Numbered from the stretch's first letter, positions 36,446-46,695 are shown. The stretch is 64,000 nucleotides of DNA from Bacteroidales bacterium (GCA_021371955.1 JAJFVD010000013.1:1-64000); one strand, 5' to 3'. Translations and numbers: made by a program. The notes: a model not told the origin generated them from the letters alone.

Positions 36446-37300
36446 ATGAAAAAGCTAGTATTTATTGCCTTCGTTCTTATTACTGCTTCATGCAAATATC
36501 TGGAGTTTAATACCAGGGATGCTGTTGTAGCCGAGGTGGGAGATAATAAGCTTTACGAGTCCGAGATCAAGTCGCTCATACCTCCGGGCAAATCGCCAGA
36601 AGACAGTCTTGAAATGCTCAACCAGTATGTGAACAGATGGGCCATCAAGCACCTCCTGCTTTCAAAAGCGGAGAGTGAACTTTCCAAAACCGACAAAGAT
36701 GTGGAACAGGAGCTGGAAGACTATCGTTCTTCCCTGCTTATGTACCGGTTTGAAAAAATGTACATAGACCAGCGGCTCGACACTACTATCACAGAAGCTG
36801 AATGCCGCGATTATTATGCAAAAAACTCCGGGAATTTCGTTCTCACAAATTCTGTGGTTAAAGCGAGATTTGCCAAAGTATCTTCTACATCTCCAAATCT
36901 TGAAAAATTAAAACGGATTTATAAAGCAGTTTCCATTGAAGATGTAGACGAATTTGAAAGGTTGTGTTACAGCTCTGCAGATAAATATTCAAACTTCAAC
37001 AACGAATGGATAGATATTGCTCTCATTGCAAAAGAGATTCCCTACGATGTTCCTGCAGTGGAAAGGGAAATAGCAACAAAATCTGCGATTGAAACTAAAG
37101 ACTCGTTATATACATATCTGGTATTTTTCCCCGAGAAAATCAGCCCGAACGAAACAGCTCCTTTCGAATACTATCGTTCAAGAATCAAAGAGATAATTCT
37201 AAGTAAAAGAAAGCAGGATCTCATAACAAAACTTGAGCAGGACCTAATTCGGGAAGGTCTGGATGACAATTACCTTAAAACCAACATTAACAGAAAGTAA
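36446..37300 (+). CDS. SurA-like chaperone lipoprotein without a rotamase domain
   Basis: 284 aa. Lipoprotein signal (lipobox TASC, Cys about 16). Residues about 25-125 resemble the SurA/PpiD N-terminal chaperone segment (VAEVGDNKLYESEIKSLIP; long charged helices), but no parvulin PPIase motif is visible in the rest. Together with the next gene it probably shepherds outer-membrane proteins through the periplasm. Separated by 1 nt from surA. Confidence 0.72.
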   Translation: MKKLVFIAFVLITASCKYLEFNTRDAVVAEVGDNKLYESEIKSLIPPGKSPEDSLEMLNQYVNRWAIKHLLLSKAESELSKTDKDVEQELEDYRSSLLMYRFEKMYIDQRLDTTITEAECRDYYAKNSGNFVLTNSVVKARFAKVSSTSPNLEKLKRIYKAVSIEDVDEFERLCYSSADKYSNFNNEWIDIALIAKEIPYDVPAVEREIATKSAIETKDSLYTYLVFFPEKISPNETAPFEYYRSRIKEIILSKRKQDLITKLEQDLIREGLDDNYLKTNINRK

Positions 37301-37301
37301 A

Positions 37302-38666
37302 ATGAAAAAAGTGTTTTACACTCTCTTTGCACTCATAATGGTTGCAACTGCCACAAATCTTCAGGCACAAAAGTACACCGGAGGTTTGATAGACAAGACG
37401 GTCGCACTTATTGGCAATGACATGATTCAGCTCTCTTCAATTGAGGCAGAGGTTCAGATGATGATGGTTCAGGGAGTAACTTCCGACAAGAATATCCGTT
37501 GCGAAATTCTGGAAAATATGCTGACCCACAAGCTCTTCCTTACACAGGCAAGACTGGACAGCATTAACGTAAGTGCCGAGAATATCGAAGGAGAACTGAA
37601 TAGCCGTGTTCAACAGGTACTCACACAGCTGGGAGGAGAAAAAGCAGTTGAGGAATATTTTAAAAAGCCTCTGTATAAAATCAAACAGGAATGGAGAGAA
37701 GCATTAAATGAGCAGCTTCTTGCCCAGGAGATGCAAAAGAAGGTTGCTCAGGGAGCACCTGCCCTCACACCATCTGATGTTGAGGAGTTTTACAAGAATG
37801 CTCCAAAGGATTCATTACCTATAATTTCCACACAGTATCAAATTAAACAGATTGTACTGTATCCAAATAAAGAAGATGCTGTAATGGCAGTGAAGGAGAA
37901 ATTGCTCGAATTCCGCGATAGGGTTATGAAGGGAACGAAATTCAGTAATCTGGCGGCCACTTACTCTCAGGACCCGGGCAGTGCCATTAAGGGAGGAGAG
38001 TTAAGAATGGCATCAAAGCAACTTTACTGGCCTGCATTCTCAGATGCAGCCATGTCGCTTAAACCCGGCCAGGTTTCTCAGATAGTGGAGACTCCGGATG
38101 GATTTCACCTTATACAGCTTATAGAAAGAGAAGGCGATATGTTTAATGCCAGACATATTCTACTCAAACCAATTTACACTTCCGAAGACAGGACCAAAGC
38201 TTTTGCAAAATTAGACAGCATCAGGGCTCTTATCATATCGGACAGTATTAAGTTTGAAGCAGCTGCACGCAAGTTTTCTCAGGATCCAAAGACTTTCATT
38301 AACGGGGGCCTTCTTTCCGAAGAAAATTCCGGTTCTTCACTTTTCGAAAAGGACCTCCTGAAACCAACAGACTATGCCATAATCAAGGACATGAAAGTAG
38401 GTGATATTTCAGAACCTTTCGAGTCAAGCGACAACGAAGGAAGAAGCGGAAACACAGTATACAAAATAATCAAACTTGAAAAGGTTATTCCTTCCCATGT
38501 GGCAAATTACAAAGATGATTTCAATGTCCTTCTAACCGAAGCCAAAAACAGGGCTTCGCTTGCAGAGATTGATAAATTCGTAGGCAAAAAACAGGCAAGT
38601 ACATTCATTCGCATAGATCCGATGTTTACTAACTGTCCGTTTAAACGCGAGGGCTGGATTAAATAA
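37302..38666 (+). CDS. surA: Periplasmic peptidylprolyl isomerase/chaperone SurA-like
   Basis: 454 aa from ATG at 37302, the start that gives the signal peptide (ending at LQAQ, about 23); the in-frame upstream ATG would overlap the previous gene. N-terminal SurA chaperone domain (VALIGNDMIQLSSIEAEV), then two parvulin domains (about 180-280 with YSQDPGSAIKGGEL, and 290-395 with FSQDPKTFINGGLL). Escorts outer-membrane beta-barrels to the assembly machinery. Its stop overlaps the next ATG by 1 nt. Confidence 0.88.
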   Translation: MKKVFYTLFALIMVATATNLQAQKYTGGLIDKTVALIGNDMIQLSSIEAEVQMMMVQGVTSDKNIRCEILENMLTHKLFLTQARLDSINVSAENIEGELNSRVQQVLTQLGGEKAVEEYFKKPLYKIKQEWREALNEQLLAQEMQKKVAQGAPALTPSDVEEFYKNAPKDSLPIISTQYQIKQIVLYPNKEDAVMAVKEKLLEFRDRVMKGTKFSNLAATYSQDPGSAIKGGELRMASKQLYWPAFSDAAMSLKPGQVSQIVETPDGFHLIQLIEREGDMFNARHILLKPIYTSEDRTKAFAKLDSIRALIISDSIKFEAAARKFSQDPKTFINGGLLSEENSGSSLFEKDLLKPTDYAIIKDMKVGDISEPFESSDNEGRSGNTVYKIIKLEKVIPSHVANYKDDFNVLLTEAKNRASLAEIDKFVGKKQASTFIRIDPMFTNCPFKREGWIK

Positions 38667-40774
38667 TGTTCGCTCCACTACTGGCAATAGCAGCTTTAGC
38701 ACTGCAAACCACCTCTGCGCCCGCAGATACAACAGGCAAAGAGGACAGGTTACTGCGCCTTATAAGCGCACAGTCGGCTCAGCTTATTGAAAAGGATGGT
38801 ATCAACTATAGAAAGGTCACCGGTCCTGCCCAGTTTTTGCACAATAACACTTACATTATTTGCGACACAGCTATCTGGAGCGTTGAAAAAAATATTATCG
38901 ACGCAGTGGGCAATGTCCAGATTATTCAGGAACAAACTGCGCTTTACAGCGATAAGATTCACTACATTGCAGACAGTTCTCTTGCGCAGGTAAGGGGCAA
39001 TCTTGTTCAGCTTGTAGATAAGGAGAAAAACCGGCTCCGGACCCTCTATCTTGATTACCATACAAAAGACAGTGTTGCCAGATTCTTCTCCGGAGGCAGC
39101 ATGATTGATGAAAAGGGGAACACTATCGAAAGCAGCGAAGGAGTATACGAGTCGAAGCTCAAGAGATTCCGCTTCCTCAATAATGTGGAAATGAAAGTGG
39201 ATTCTGCCATAATTAAGTCGGATTCACTTGCATATCTGACTCAGGCAAAAAGAACGATATTTCTTGGAGAGACACACGCCTGGCAGGATTCTTTATATCT
39301 GCGGGCAAACAGTGGCTGGTATCAAAAAGACAGCGAACAGTACCTTTTCAGCGACAGTGTTTTTGTCCTTACAAACAAACAAGAGGTATGGGCAGATACC
39401 CTCTTCTATGACAAGAAAAAAGGAGAGGCGGAACTTTTCAGCAACATACAGATAGTTGATACTACACAAAAGGCTCTGTTTTTCGGAGACTACGGCAAGT
39501 ACACAAAAGATCCGTTTAACGTGATTCTTGCAAAAAACCCTTCTGCCGGCTATTATACTGCCGACAGCACTGCAAGAGATACTTTGTTTATTGCAGCAGA
39601 TACCCTGAGGTATTATACGAGAAAAGTGTTTGAGCTTGACTCTTCCTATGTTTCTCTTTCAAAAACAAGACTTAAGCAGTCTAAAGTCGACCCGCTCGAA
39701 GCACTCATAAAAAATGTTACGCAAAAAAACATGCTTGCTGCAAAAGGGGCGGCCCAGTCCGGAAAGACTCCCGTTACCGGGAAGCCTCCAGTCAGGAAGC
39801 CACAGGCAACTACAGCACCCGCACCTGTAAAGGATACATTAAAACCTGCACTGATCCCTGATGACCCTAAAAAGGCCATGGCCGGAGACTCCACTACCGT
39901 AATTAAGGACACAACCGCCGTAAGGTTTGCACTTGCCTACAAAAAAGTGCGAATTTTCCGCAGCGACATGCAGGCAATTGCAGATTCTCTTGTTTTCAAC
40001 TCTATCGATTCAATTGCAAGAATGTACCGGGACCCGGTAATGTGGAACGAAGGAAGTCAGTTTACAGCAGACAGCATCCAGTTTGTGATGTCAAAAAACA
40101 GGCTCGTCAAGGCCGAATTAATATCTTCGGCATACTACATCTCCAAACAGGATTCCCTATATTTCAATCAGATTAAAAGCGCCGACATGATTGGCTTTTT
40201 CAGCGGCAATAAGCTCAATCGTTTTGATGCGCTTGGCGGTGTCTCTCTCCTGTTTTTCCTTGCAGAGGACAGCATAATCACCTCCGTGAATCAGAAGGAG
40301 TGTAAATTTTTAAGCGCAGCCATAGACAGCGGTAAATTGCAGCGCGTAAAGTATTACGACAACATCAAAAGCGATATGTACCCTGTGGTGAAACTCGAAA
40401 CCGGAAAAGACAAGCTTAAAGGATTTATCTGGCGCGATTCCGCAAGACCTTCCTCAAGATTTGATGTTTGCCCGAGAATTATCAAAAGCAGTGAAAGAGA
40501 TACCGTTCAATTTATAAAACAGCCTCTTTTCCCCAACACAAAACGTTTTTTCGGTGAAAATAAAAAGGGAACGGCGAATAAGACTCAGCCGGAACCTGAT
40601 GTAAATAAATCAACAGCAAAACCTACATCTCCAACAACAACTCCGGCAAATACAATAAAAAAGCAGACCGGTAAAACCGATCTGCCTTCTAAATCTGTGC
40701 CCGTTAATCCTAAGTCCGGGAAACCAGCCAAAGGTGAACTGCTAAAAGCACCTCTACCAGATATTAAGCGGTAG
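38666..40774 (+). CDS. OstA/LptA-like outer-membrane biogenesis protein
   Basis: 702 aa. Signal peptide within the first 18 residues, then an N-terminal OstA-like repeat region (about 40-270) in which short strands recur with the pattern [20 protein letters not shown] / [20 protein letters not shown], like the beta-jellyroll of LptA. The middle (about 355-410) and the C-terminal about 70 residues are low-complexity Pro/Thr/Lys. Likely part of LPS transport across the periplasm. Its last 21 nt overlap the 3' end of glyA on the other strand. Confidence 0.8.
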   Translation: MFAPLLAIAALALQTTSAPADTTGKEDRLLRLISAQSAQLIEKDGINYRKVTGPAQFLHNNTYIICDTAIWSVEKNIIDAVGNVQIIQEQTALYSDKIHYIADSSLAQVRGNLVQLVDKEKNRLRTLYLDYHTKDSVARFFSGGSMIDEKGNTIESSEGVYESKLKRFRFLNNVEMKVDSAIIKSDSLAYLTQAKRTIFLGETHAWQDSLYLRANSGWYQKDSEQYLFSDSVFVLTNKQEVWADTLFYDKKKGEAELFSNIQIVDTTQKALFFGDYGKYTKDPFNVILAKNPSAGYYTADSTARDTLFIAADTLRYYTRKVFELDSSYVSLSKTRLKQSKVDPLEALIKNVTQKNMLAAKGAAQSGKTPVTGKPPVRKPQATTAPAPVKDTLKPALIPDDPKKAMAGDSTTVIKDTTAVRFALAYKKVRIFRSDMQAIADSLVFNSIDSIARMYRDPVMWNEGSQFTADSIQFVMSKNRLVKAELISSAYYISKQDSLYFNQIKSADMIGFFSGNKLNRFDALGGVSLLFFLAEDSIITSVNQKECKFLSAAIDSGKLQRVKYYDNIKSDMYPVVKLETGKDKLKGFIWRDSARPSSRFDVCPRIIKSSERDTVQFIKQPLFPNTKRFFGENKKGTANKTQPEPDVNKSTAKPTSPTTTPANTIKKQTGKTDLPSKSVPVNPKSGKPAKGELLKAPLPDIKR

Positions 40775-42034
40775 CCCGTGCATTTTCTTTCTTGCCTGCT
40801 CCTTCACCTCATCAATAACTTGTTGGTTGTCTATGTTCGAAAGAACCTTATCAACTAAATCAACTATGAAAGGCATATCCTTCTCTACGAGTCCTCTTGA
40901 AGTAACAGCAGGAGTACCTACTCTTATTCCTGAAGTCTGGAAAGGAGAACGGGAGTCAAAAGGAACCATGTTCTTGTTTACGGTAATATCTGCCGATACA
41001 AGTACTTTTTCTGCAACCTTTCCTGTGAGATCGGGGAATTTACTTCTCAGGTCTATCAGCATAAGGTGATTGTCCGTTCCGCCTGAAATAATCTTGTAGC
41101 CCTTGTCAACAAAAGCAGCAGCCATGGCAGCAGCGTTTTTCTTAACCTGCATCTGATATAATTTAAACTCAGGCTGCAGAGCTTCAAAGAATGAAACAGC
41201 TTTGGCAGCAATGCAATGTTCCAGCGGACCGCCCTGAATACCGGGAAATACGCTTGAGTTAATCATTGCAGACATCATCTTTGTTTCTCCTTTTGGAGTC
41301 TTTACACCAAATGGATTTGGAAAATCTTTTCCAATGAGAATAACTCCGCCTCTCGGGCCCCTCAATGTCTTATGAGTTGTAGATGTTACAATATGAGCGT
41401 GCTTTACAGGGTTTTCAAGCAAACCGGCTGCAATAAGTCCTGCAGGGTGAGCCATGTCAACCATGAAAATAGCTCCGATTTTATCTGCTATCTCCCTCAT
41501 TCTTGCCCAGTCCCACTCTCTTGAGTATGCAGAAGCACCGCCAATAATAAGTTTTGGTTTAAACTCCAGAGCCTTTTTCTCCATATCGTCGTAATCGACG
41601 GTTCCGGTCTCCTCTTTAACCTGATATGCAATAGCATTATACCACATTCCGGACATATTTACCGGAGAACCGTGGGTAAGGTGACCTCCGTGTGCAAGGT
41701 CCAGCCCCATGAAAGTATCGCCCGGCTTGAGACATGTCATAAAAACTGCCATGTTTGCCTGAGCTCCTGAGTGCGGTTGTACATTTGCATATTCTGCGCC
41801 AAAGAGTTGGCAAAGACGGTCAATTGCAAGTTGCTCAACCTGATCTACAACTTCGCATCCACCATAGTACCTTGCTCCCGGATACCCTTCGGCATATTTG
41901 TTTGTTAAAACAGAGCCGAGAGCGGCAAGTACCTGTGGCGTAACAAAGTTTTCAGATGCGATAAGCTCGATGCCGTGCAACTGACGATTCTCCTCTTTCT
42001 TTATCAGTTCGGAAATTTGAAGATCTTGTTTCAT
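40754..42034 (-). CDS. glyA: Serine hydroxymethyltransferase
   Basis: 426 aa. PLP enzyme interconverting serine and glycine with tetrahydrofolate; main source of one-carbon units. Visible: [17 protein letters not shown] (about 54-70), the PLP-binding Lys in [13 protein letters not shown] near 224-236, and SRGLVEKDM at the C-terminus. Normal length. Overlaps the convergent OstA-like gene by 21 nt. Confidence 0.97.
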   Translation of the reverse strand: MKQDLQISELIKKEENRQLHGIELIASENFVTPQVLAALGSVLTNKYAEGYPGARYYGGCEVVDQVEQLAIDRLCQLFGAEYANVQPHSGAQANMAVFMTCLKPGDTFMGLDLAHGGHLTHGSPVNMSGMWYNAIAYQVKEETGTVDYDDMEKKALEFKPKLIIGGASAYSREWDWARMREIADKIGAIFMVDMAHPAGLIAAGLLENPVKHAHIVTSTTHKTLRGPRGGVILIGKDFPNPFGVKTPKGETKMMSAMINSSVFPGIQGGPLEHCIAAKAVSFFEALQPEFKLYQMQVKKNAAAMAAAFVDKGYKIISGGTDNHLMLIDLRSKFPDLTGKVAEKVLVSADITVNKNMVPFDSRSPFQTSGIRVGTPAVTSRGLVEKDMPFIVDLVDKVLSNIDNQQVIDEVKEQARKKMHGLPLNIW

Positions 42035-42112
42035 ATTGTTATAATTTGACTATAAAATGCTTAGAAATAAGTCTTCAAAGGTACGAATTTTTTCCTGTTA
42101 AATGCTTTTTAT

Positions 42113-43843
42113 TTACTTTTTTAGGGTAATTTCTATGACTCCGTTTTTGGCTTTATCGCCATATTTTTTTAAAGCGATATCTCCTTTAAGAACAGACATT
42201 GACTTTATATTATCCGGGTCAAGAGAAGCCTCGTCAAAGTTTTTCATCACCTTTCCGTCCACTACATATAAAGGGTTTGCATCTTTTAAGGATTTGCTCT
42301 TTATTACGATAGTATTCTTTACTACAGTAGTGTCCATATTTTCTCTTTTAATGACAACCTGCTTATCCGATTTTACCGTCCAGGTGTCGCCTTTTGAGTC
42401 TGACGACTTGGTAGAGATTATAACAACACCGTTTTTTGCATCATCCCCGTAAAGCCTTGTGGCAGCCTCTCCTTTAAGCACATCAACAGTGGCTATGGTG
42501 TTAGGATCTATTTTATTCAGGTCGCCACCTTTTTGCTTAATTCCGTCAACGACATAAAGCGCTTTGTCCATTCCCTCTTTCATATTGATAACAATATTTG
42601 CATTGGAATTTACATTCTTTTCGCCGTTTGTATTTATGACTTTTGTTGTAACGACAATAACTCCGTCCTTAGCTTTTTCGCCGTACTGCTTCATTGCCTT
42701 TTCATTTTTTAAGACGCGCACCTCTGATATTTCTTTGGAATTGATTTCCTTCAAAGCATCCATATCTTTTTCAACACCATCTACAAACACGAGAACTTTC
42801 AGGCTGTCTCCCATTTCTGATGTAATCGTAGAAACCTTTATATTAGAAGCTGAATCTGATTTGTTATTCATTACAAAGACCCGTACATCTTTCTTAACCT
42901 TAATTGTGTCTTTCTGAATAAAATCTGTAATTTTGATTTCCGAAACCGGTTTAAATACTGTAGACGCCTCTTCAGTTGCAAAAGCGGCAACTGCGAACAT
43001 AGATAACGGCAGCAAAAACATTGCTTTCACGGCTGCCCATTTTGGAGATTTTTTCTTTGAAATCATGGTAATTCTATTTTTTAGTTTACTGTGGTTGAAG
43101 CTGTTGGCTATAGTGTAGAGCCTGTCGCCAACAGCTTTTTTAATTAATAAAAGTTGATATTGTTTTGCATCGATGCCTTTGTTGATAACGGCCTCATCGG
43201 CCTCGTATTCATGGATGTTCTGCAGCTCCTGTTTTAACAGATATGCTGCCGGATTGAACCAGTGAATTATTTTAACTGACTCCGCCAATAAAAGATCTAT
43301 TGAGTGTTTTCGTGATATATGAGCCAGTTCGTGAGTAATTATCTCTTTCCCGCTCTCGGCATAATCTTTTTCCGAAATTGCAATATACCTCATCCACGAA
43401 AACGGTGCAGAGTCTCTTTTATGAATAATCAATCTTACATTATGTTCAATTATTTCCCTCTTTGTTCCTCTTGATTTAAGCAAGGAAAACATCTTATAAA
43501 AAGATATCCCTACTTTAATTACAGAGAAGACCACTCCTGCAAGGTATACAACAACCAGATACAGCAACCAGTTGTTTGCCGGAGCAGCTACCTCTTCTCC
43601 TGTTCCTGAGGCCTGAGCCATTGCAAGAAGAGCCTCCAGATTTAATGAAAGGCCGGAATAGGGAGCTGCCTTTTGAAAAGAGACTTCAATAAATGGCAAA
43701 ATGAGCGAAACCACAAAAAGCGAAAGGAGTACTATCCGGTTAAACTTGTGAAGCGTTTCCCTGCTGAGCATTGTCTTGTAGAAAAGATAGAAAACGGCAA
43801 GGCAGAGGGAGGACTTAAGTATGTATACCAAAAGATCTCCCAT
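42113..43843 (-). CDS. BlaR1/MecR1-type M56 metallopeptidase with TonB-plug-like repeats
   Basis: 576 aa. N-terminal integral membrane part (about four helices in residues 1-110 plus one near 275-290) with the M56 zincin motif ITHELAHISRKH near 170. In place of the penicillin sensor of classical BlaR1, the C-terminal about 280 residues hold three repeats that resemble the plug of SusC-type receptors: EISEVRVLKNEKAMKQYG...DGVIVVTTK, LYVVDG...VDVLKGEAATRLYG...NGVVIISTK and LYVVDG...MSVLKGDIALKKYG...NGVIEITLK. Signals membrane events to the BlaI-type repressor encoded 2 nt upstream. Confidence 0.88.
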   Translation of the reverse strand: MGDLLVYILKSSLCLAVFYLFYKTMLSRETLHKFNRIVLLSLFVVSLILPFIEVSFQKAAPYSGLSLNLEALLAMAQASGTGEEVAAPANNWLLYLVVVYLAGVVFSVIKVGISFYKMFSLLKSRGTKREIIEHNVRLIIHKRDSAPFSWMRYIAISEKDYAESGKEIITHELAHISRKHSIDLLLAESVKIIHWFNPAAYLLKQELQNIHEYEADEAVINKGIDAKQYQLLLIKKAVGDRLYTIANSFNHSKLKNRITMISKKKSPKWAAVKAMFLLPLSMFAVAAFATEEASTVFKPVSEIKITDFIQKDTIKVKKDVRVFVMNNKSDSASNIKVSTITSEMGDSLKVLVFVDGVEKDMDALKEINSKEISEVRVLKNEKAMKQYGEKAKDGVIVVTTKVINTNGEKNVNSNANIVINMKEGMDKALYVVDGIKQKGGDLNKIDPNTIATVDVLKGEAATRLYGDDAKNGVVIISTKSSDSKGDTWTVKSDKQVVIKRENMDTTVVKNTIVIKSKSLKDANPLYVVDGKVMKNFDEASLDPDNIKSMSVLKGDIALKKYGDKAKNGVIEITLKK

Positions 43844-43845
43844 GG

Positions 43846-44214
43846 CTATTTGTGTTTTGAGGTTTTCTCCACTTTTTCAATGAGCTTTTTAAGCTCCTCA
43901 AGAGAAATATGCTCTTCCTTAATAAGGGAAGAGACTACTCCAAGATATGAGTTTTTGAAATACTTGCTTACGACATTGTTCAATGCCCCGTTTTTGTAAT
44001 CTTCCTGAGTAATTACAGCAAAGTACTGATAGGTGCTACCAAACGATTTGTGATCAAGAAACCCTTTCTCTTCCAGTCCCCTCACAATTGTTGAGAGAGT
44101 ATTGAAGTGCGGCTTTGGTTCTGTGTATGATTCAAGTAATTCCCGAACAAAAAGAGCCCCTTTTGTCCAGAAGATATTCATCAGTTCCTCTTCCTTAACA
44201 GTTAGTTTTTGCAT
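43846..44214 (-). CDS. BlaI/MecI-family transcriptional repressor
   Basis: 122 aa. N-terminal winged helix (KLTVKEEELMNIFWTKGALFVRELLESY; HFNTLSTIVRGLEEKGFL) and helical dimerisation tail. In the BlaI/MecI system the repressor blocks its own operon until cleaved through the partner M56 peptidase, which is the next gene. Upstream is an array of TAGTT-N4-AACTA palindromes with 21-bp spacing, which are the likely operators. Confidence 0.92.
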   Translation of the reverse strand: MQKLTVKEEELMNIFWTKGALFVRELLESYTEPKPHFNTLSTIVRGLEEKGFLDHKSFGSTYQYFAVITQEDYKNGALNNVVSKYFKNSYLGVVSSLIKEEHISLEELKKLIEKVEKTSKHK

Positions 44215-44234
44215 AACATTTTAAATTGTTATGC
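44211..44234. promoter_or_regulatory. Palindrome over the blaI-like start codon
   Basis: GCATAACA and TGTTATGC, perfect 8-bp arms around TTTTAAAT. The left arm contains the start codon (complement of 44212-44214). Could be an operator for another factor or an RNA hairpin at the start. Confidence 0.45.
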
Positions 44235-44264
44235 GAAGATAACTATATTTTTTAGTTGTGCAAC
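44234..44264 (-). promoter_or_regulatory. blaI-blaR promoter candidate
   Basis: Minus-strand GTTG (complement of 44261-44264), 19 nt, TATCTTCG (complement of 44234-44241), one base off at each box. The operator palindrome at 44253-44266 covers the -33 box. Confidence 0.45.
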
Positions 44265-44299
44265 TATTTTTAATAGTTACGCAACTAATTTATTTAGTT
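44241..44299. promoter_or_regulatory. BlaI-type operator array, 21-bp repeats
   Basis: Two full palindromes TAGTTGTGCAACTA (44253-44266) and TAGTTACGCAACTA (44274-44287) plus half-sites AACTA (44241-44245) and TAGTT (44295-44299), all at an exact 21-bp period (two helical turns). It covers the promoter and extends over the stop codon of the SPFH gene. Confidence 0.75.
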
Positions 44300-45244
44300 T
44301 CCGGCATTAATTACCGGCTGCGCAGCTTCGTCAGCACAAAGAACAACAAGAAGATTTGCCACCATTCTGGCTTTATCGGTCTTGTCAAATTTTACAATAT
44401 CCTCTTTTTCAATTTTATCAAGCGCCATTTTAACCATAGAAACAGCTCCTTCAACAATTTTTTCCCTGGCGGCAATCACGGCAGTCGCCTGTTGACGGCG
44501 AAGCATTACGGCTGCAATTTCGGGAGCATAGGCAAGATAGTTGAGTCTGGCTTCGGAGATTTCAATTCCGGCCATTGAGAGCCTGTTATTCAACTCGGCA
44601 ACCAGTCGATGGTTAATCTCTTCGCCGCCGCCTCTCAGAGTGATACTATCCCCCTCAGATTCATTGTCGTCATAGGCATACTGTCCGGCAACCTGCCTTA
44701 GTGCAGCATCGGACTGTACCTTTACGAAATTTTCAAAAGCGTTCATTCTGCTGCTCACAGTTTGTATTCCAACTGTACTTGTACCCGAAGCCGGATTCGT
44801 AGAGGCCATCGTTTGAGAATCAATATCAAACATAGCCTTATATGTATCACTAAGCTTCCATATAAGCACCAGCCCTATCATTATAGGATTGCCTGCTTTG
44901 TCGTTTACCTTGATTGGCTTTACATCAAGATTTCTGGATCTCATTGACAACTTCTTCTTTGTAATAAAAGGATTAACCCAGTAGAATCCAGTTTCGCGGA
45001 ATGTCCCTTTATACTTTCCGAAGAAAACCATCAATCTTGCCTCGTTTGGTTCAAGTTCAAAAAACCCGGCCCAGATGAAGAAGGATTTAATTAGTCCTAT
45101 AACAGCTATAACAATGACCCATACGCTTAATTGCGAAAAGAAAATAAGAAGGGCCACACAGGCAAGTATAAGCATAAAGTTTGCAAACAGCATAAGGAAT
45201 CCGTTTGCTTTAAAACCTTTGAAAGAAAATTCATTTGTATCCAT
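44294..45244 (-). CDS. SPFH (band 7/stomatin-like) membrane protein
   Basis: 316 aa. Two hydrophobic segments (about 15-35 and 40-60), then an SPFH domain (about 65-260: ELEPNEARLMVFFGKYKGTFRETGFYWVNP). The helical part is rich in Ala/Glu (LRRQQATAVIAAREKIVEGAV) as in flotillin-like proteins. Forms membrane scaffolds or assists proteases; specific role unknown. It lies upstream of blaI on the same strand; its stop codon is inside the BlaI operator array. Confidence 0.9.
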   Translation of the reverse strand: MDTNEFSFKGFKANGFLMLFANFMLILACVALLIFFSQLSVWVIVIAVIGLIKSFFIWAGFFELEPNEARLMVFFGKYKGTFRETGFYWVNPFITKKKLSMRSRNLDVKPIKVNDKAGNPIMIGLVLIWKLSDTYKAMFDIDSQTMASTNPASGTSTVGIQTVSSRMNAFENFVKVQSDAALRQVAGQYAYDDNESEGDSITLRGGGEEINHRLVAELNNRLSMAGIEISEARLNYLAYAPEIAAVMLRRQQATAVIAAREKIVEGAVSMVKMALDKIEKEDIVKFDKTDKARMVANLLVVLCADEAAQPVINAGN

Positions 45245-45282
45245 ACAGCAATAAAGTTTAAAATATTCATCAATATTAAATA

Positions 45283-45317
45283 AAAAAGCTGACTAAATTA
45301 AATTTAGCCAGCTTTTC
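45283..45317 (-). terminator. ompA-like gene terminator
   Basis: AAAAGCTG-A-CTAAAT pairs with ATTTAG-C-CAGCTTTT, one internal mismatch; the minus strand runs into TTTTTTA. Confidence 0.8.
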
Positions 45318-45351
45318 AATTATTTAGAATTAATTCTAAGTGTGTCCGTTA

Positions 45352-46521
45352 TTAGTTTTCAACAACTACTACCCTGTTCAGAACAGCTTTGTCGAAAGGT
45401 TCGTTTTCGTCACCCTTAGCAACTACTTCAAGTTTACTTGGGTCAACACCAAACTTGTTCACGAGAACATCATACACTTTTTGTGCACGTTTCTGGCTGA
45501 TTGCCTGGTTGAATTTCTTAGAACCTGTTTGTTTGTCAGCTGATCCGAGAATCTTGAATGACTTGCCTGATTTCTTAATGACTTCAGCAGCATAACCAAG
45601 GTTGATGATTTCTTTGTCTGTCAAATCGGCTTTGCCAATTTGGAAGAACACTGCAAGAGGAGAAACAACATATTCAGTTCTTGATTCAACAACTGTAGGT
45701 TTTTTGCTCTTTTCTGCTGCAAGCTGATCTGACAAAGACCTTGCATTTGCATCTTTGGTTGCAATTTGTTTTTCAAGATCTGCAATACGATTGTTGTAAG
45801 GAGTGTAGTCAGCAGGCTCAACCTTTACAAATCTTTCAAAGTCACGTTTGTTGAATTTGTAAGAGAAACCAACTGTAAGTGAAGCCATACTTTCCCATCT
45901 GCTTCCGAGAGCTACGCCGTCGAAAACCTGATTAACAAACATATGTCTGTATTCAAGATTGATATCAACAGCATCAGTTATGCGGAATTTATTCAAGAGA
46001 CCAATATTTACAGCAAATTCGTTGTTAGCAACAGCTGTTGTATTCCATGAGTCCTTGTTGCTTGATCTTGCCCAGCCAAAACCGGTGAAAGGAACGAGAT
46101 CCCATGTGCGATCTGCCCTATAACCGCCGATAGCATTGGATAAGTTCCACATTCCATCAAGGTGAAGGTTCATAACGTTGAATTTCTCTCCGTTCCAGGT
46201 ATTTGTATGATCACCTGTTTCTGAGAATGGTGCATTACCATAAACCTGTCCTTTTGCAGACAAACCTGCATATTGCAAACGGAAACCAACTGATGGTGTA
46301 ACCCATTTACCAATAGACAAATCGAGTGCAGGGGCAATTCTGTCTCCAAAAGTTATCTTGTTGTCCCATTCTCCATAATAAAGATTTGCGCCACCACCAA
46401 CAGAAACAAACCAGTTGTCCCAAAAACCGTTGGTTAAGTAAGGTCCTCTTTTTGATTCCTGTTGTGCAAAAGCAGAAACAGCGAACATCAGTAAAACCAG
46501 TGTCAAAAGTTTTCTTTTCAT
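45352..46521 (-). CDS. OmpA-family outer-membrane protein
   Basis: 389 aa. Signal peptide ending at AFAQ (about residue 19), N-terminal eight-strand beta-barrel (about 30-225), a coiled-coil linker (about 235-265, IADLEKQIATKDANARSLSDQ), and a C-terminal OmpA peptidoglycan-binding domain with the conserved GSADKQTGSKKFNQAISQKRA and final NRVVVVE. Anchors the outer membrane to the wall. A long 5' leader (about 170 nt) follows from the promoter at 46696. Confidence 0.94.
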   Translation of the reverse strand: MKRKLLTLVLLMFAVSAFAQQESKRGPYLTNGFWDNWFVSVGGGANLYYGEWDNKITFGDRIAPALDLSIGKWVTPSVGFRLQYAGLSAKGQVYGNAPFSETGDHTNTWNGEKFNVMNLHLDGMWNLSNAIGGYRADRTWDLVPFTGFGWARSSNKDSWNTTAVANNEFAVNIGLLNKFRITDAVDINLEYRHMFVNQVFDGVALGSRWESMASLTVGFSYKFNKRDFERFVKVEPADYTPYNNRIADLEKQIATKDANARSLSDQLAAEKSKKPTVVESRTEYVVSPLAVFFQIGKADLTDKEIINLGYAAEVIKKSGKSFKILGSADKQTGSKKFNQAISQKRAQKVYDVLVNKFGVDPSKLEVVAKGDENEPFDKAVLNRVVVVEN

Positions 46522-46695
46522 AATAAAAATAAATTATTTAAGTGTAGTATATTTTTGCGAATTATTGCAAATCAATTTGTTAGCCCGGTTTTCCGATAGC
46601 TCAAAATTCTAAAACATTTATCTTGTTACCGTTTGAGGCATCATTTAACCCCACCAAAGGAAACAAAAAAATATCTAAAGTGTTCATATCTTGTA

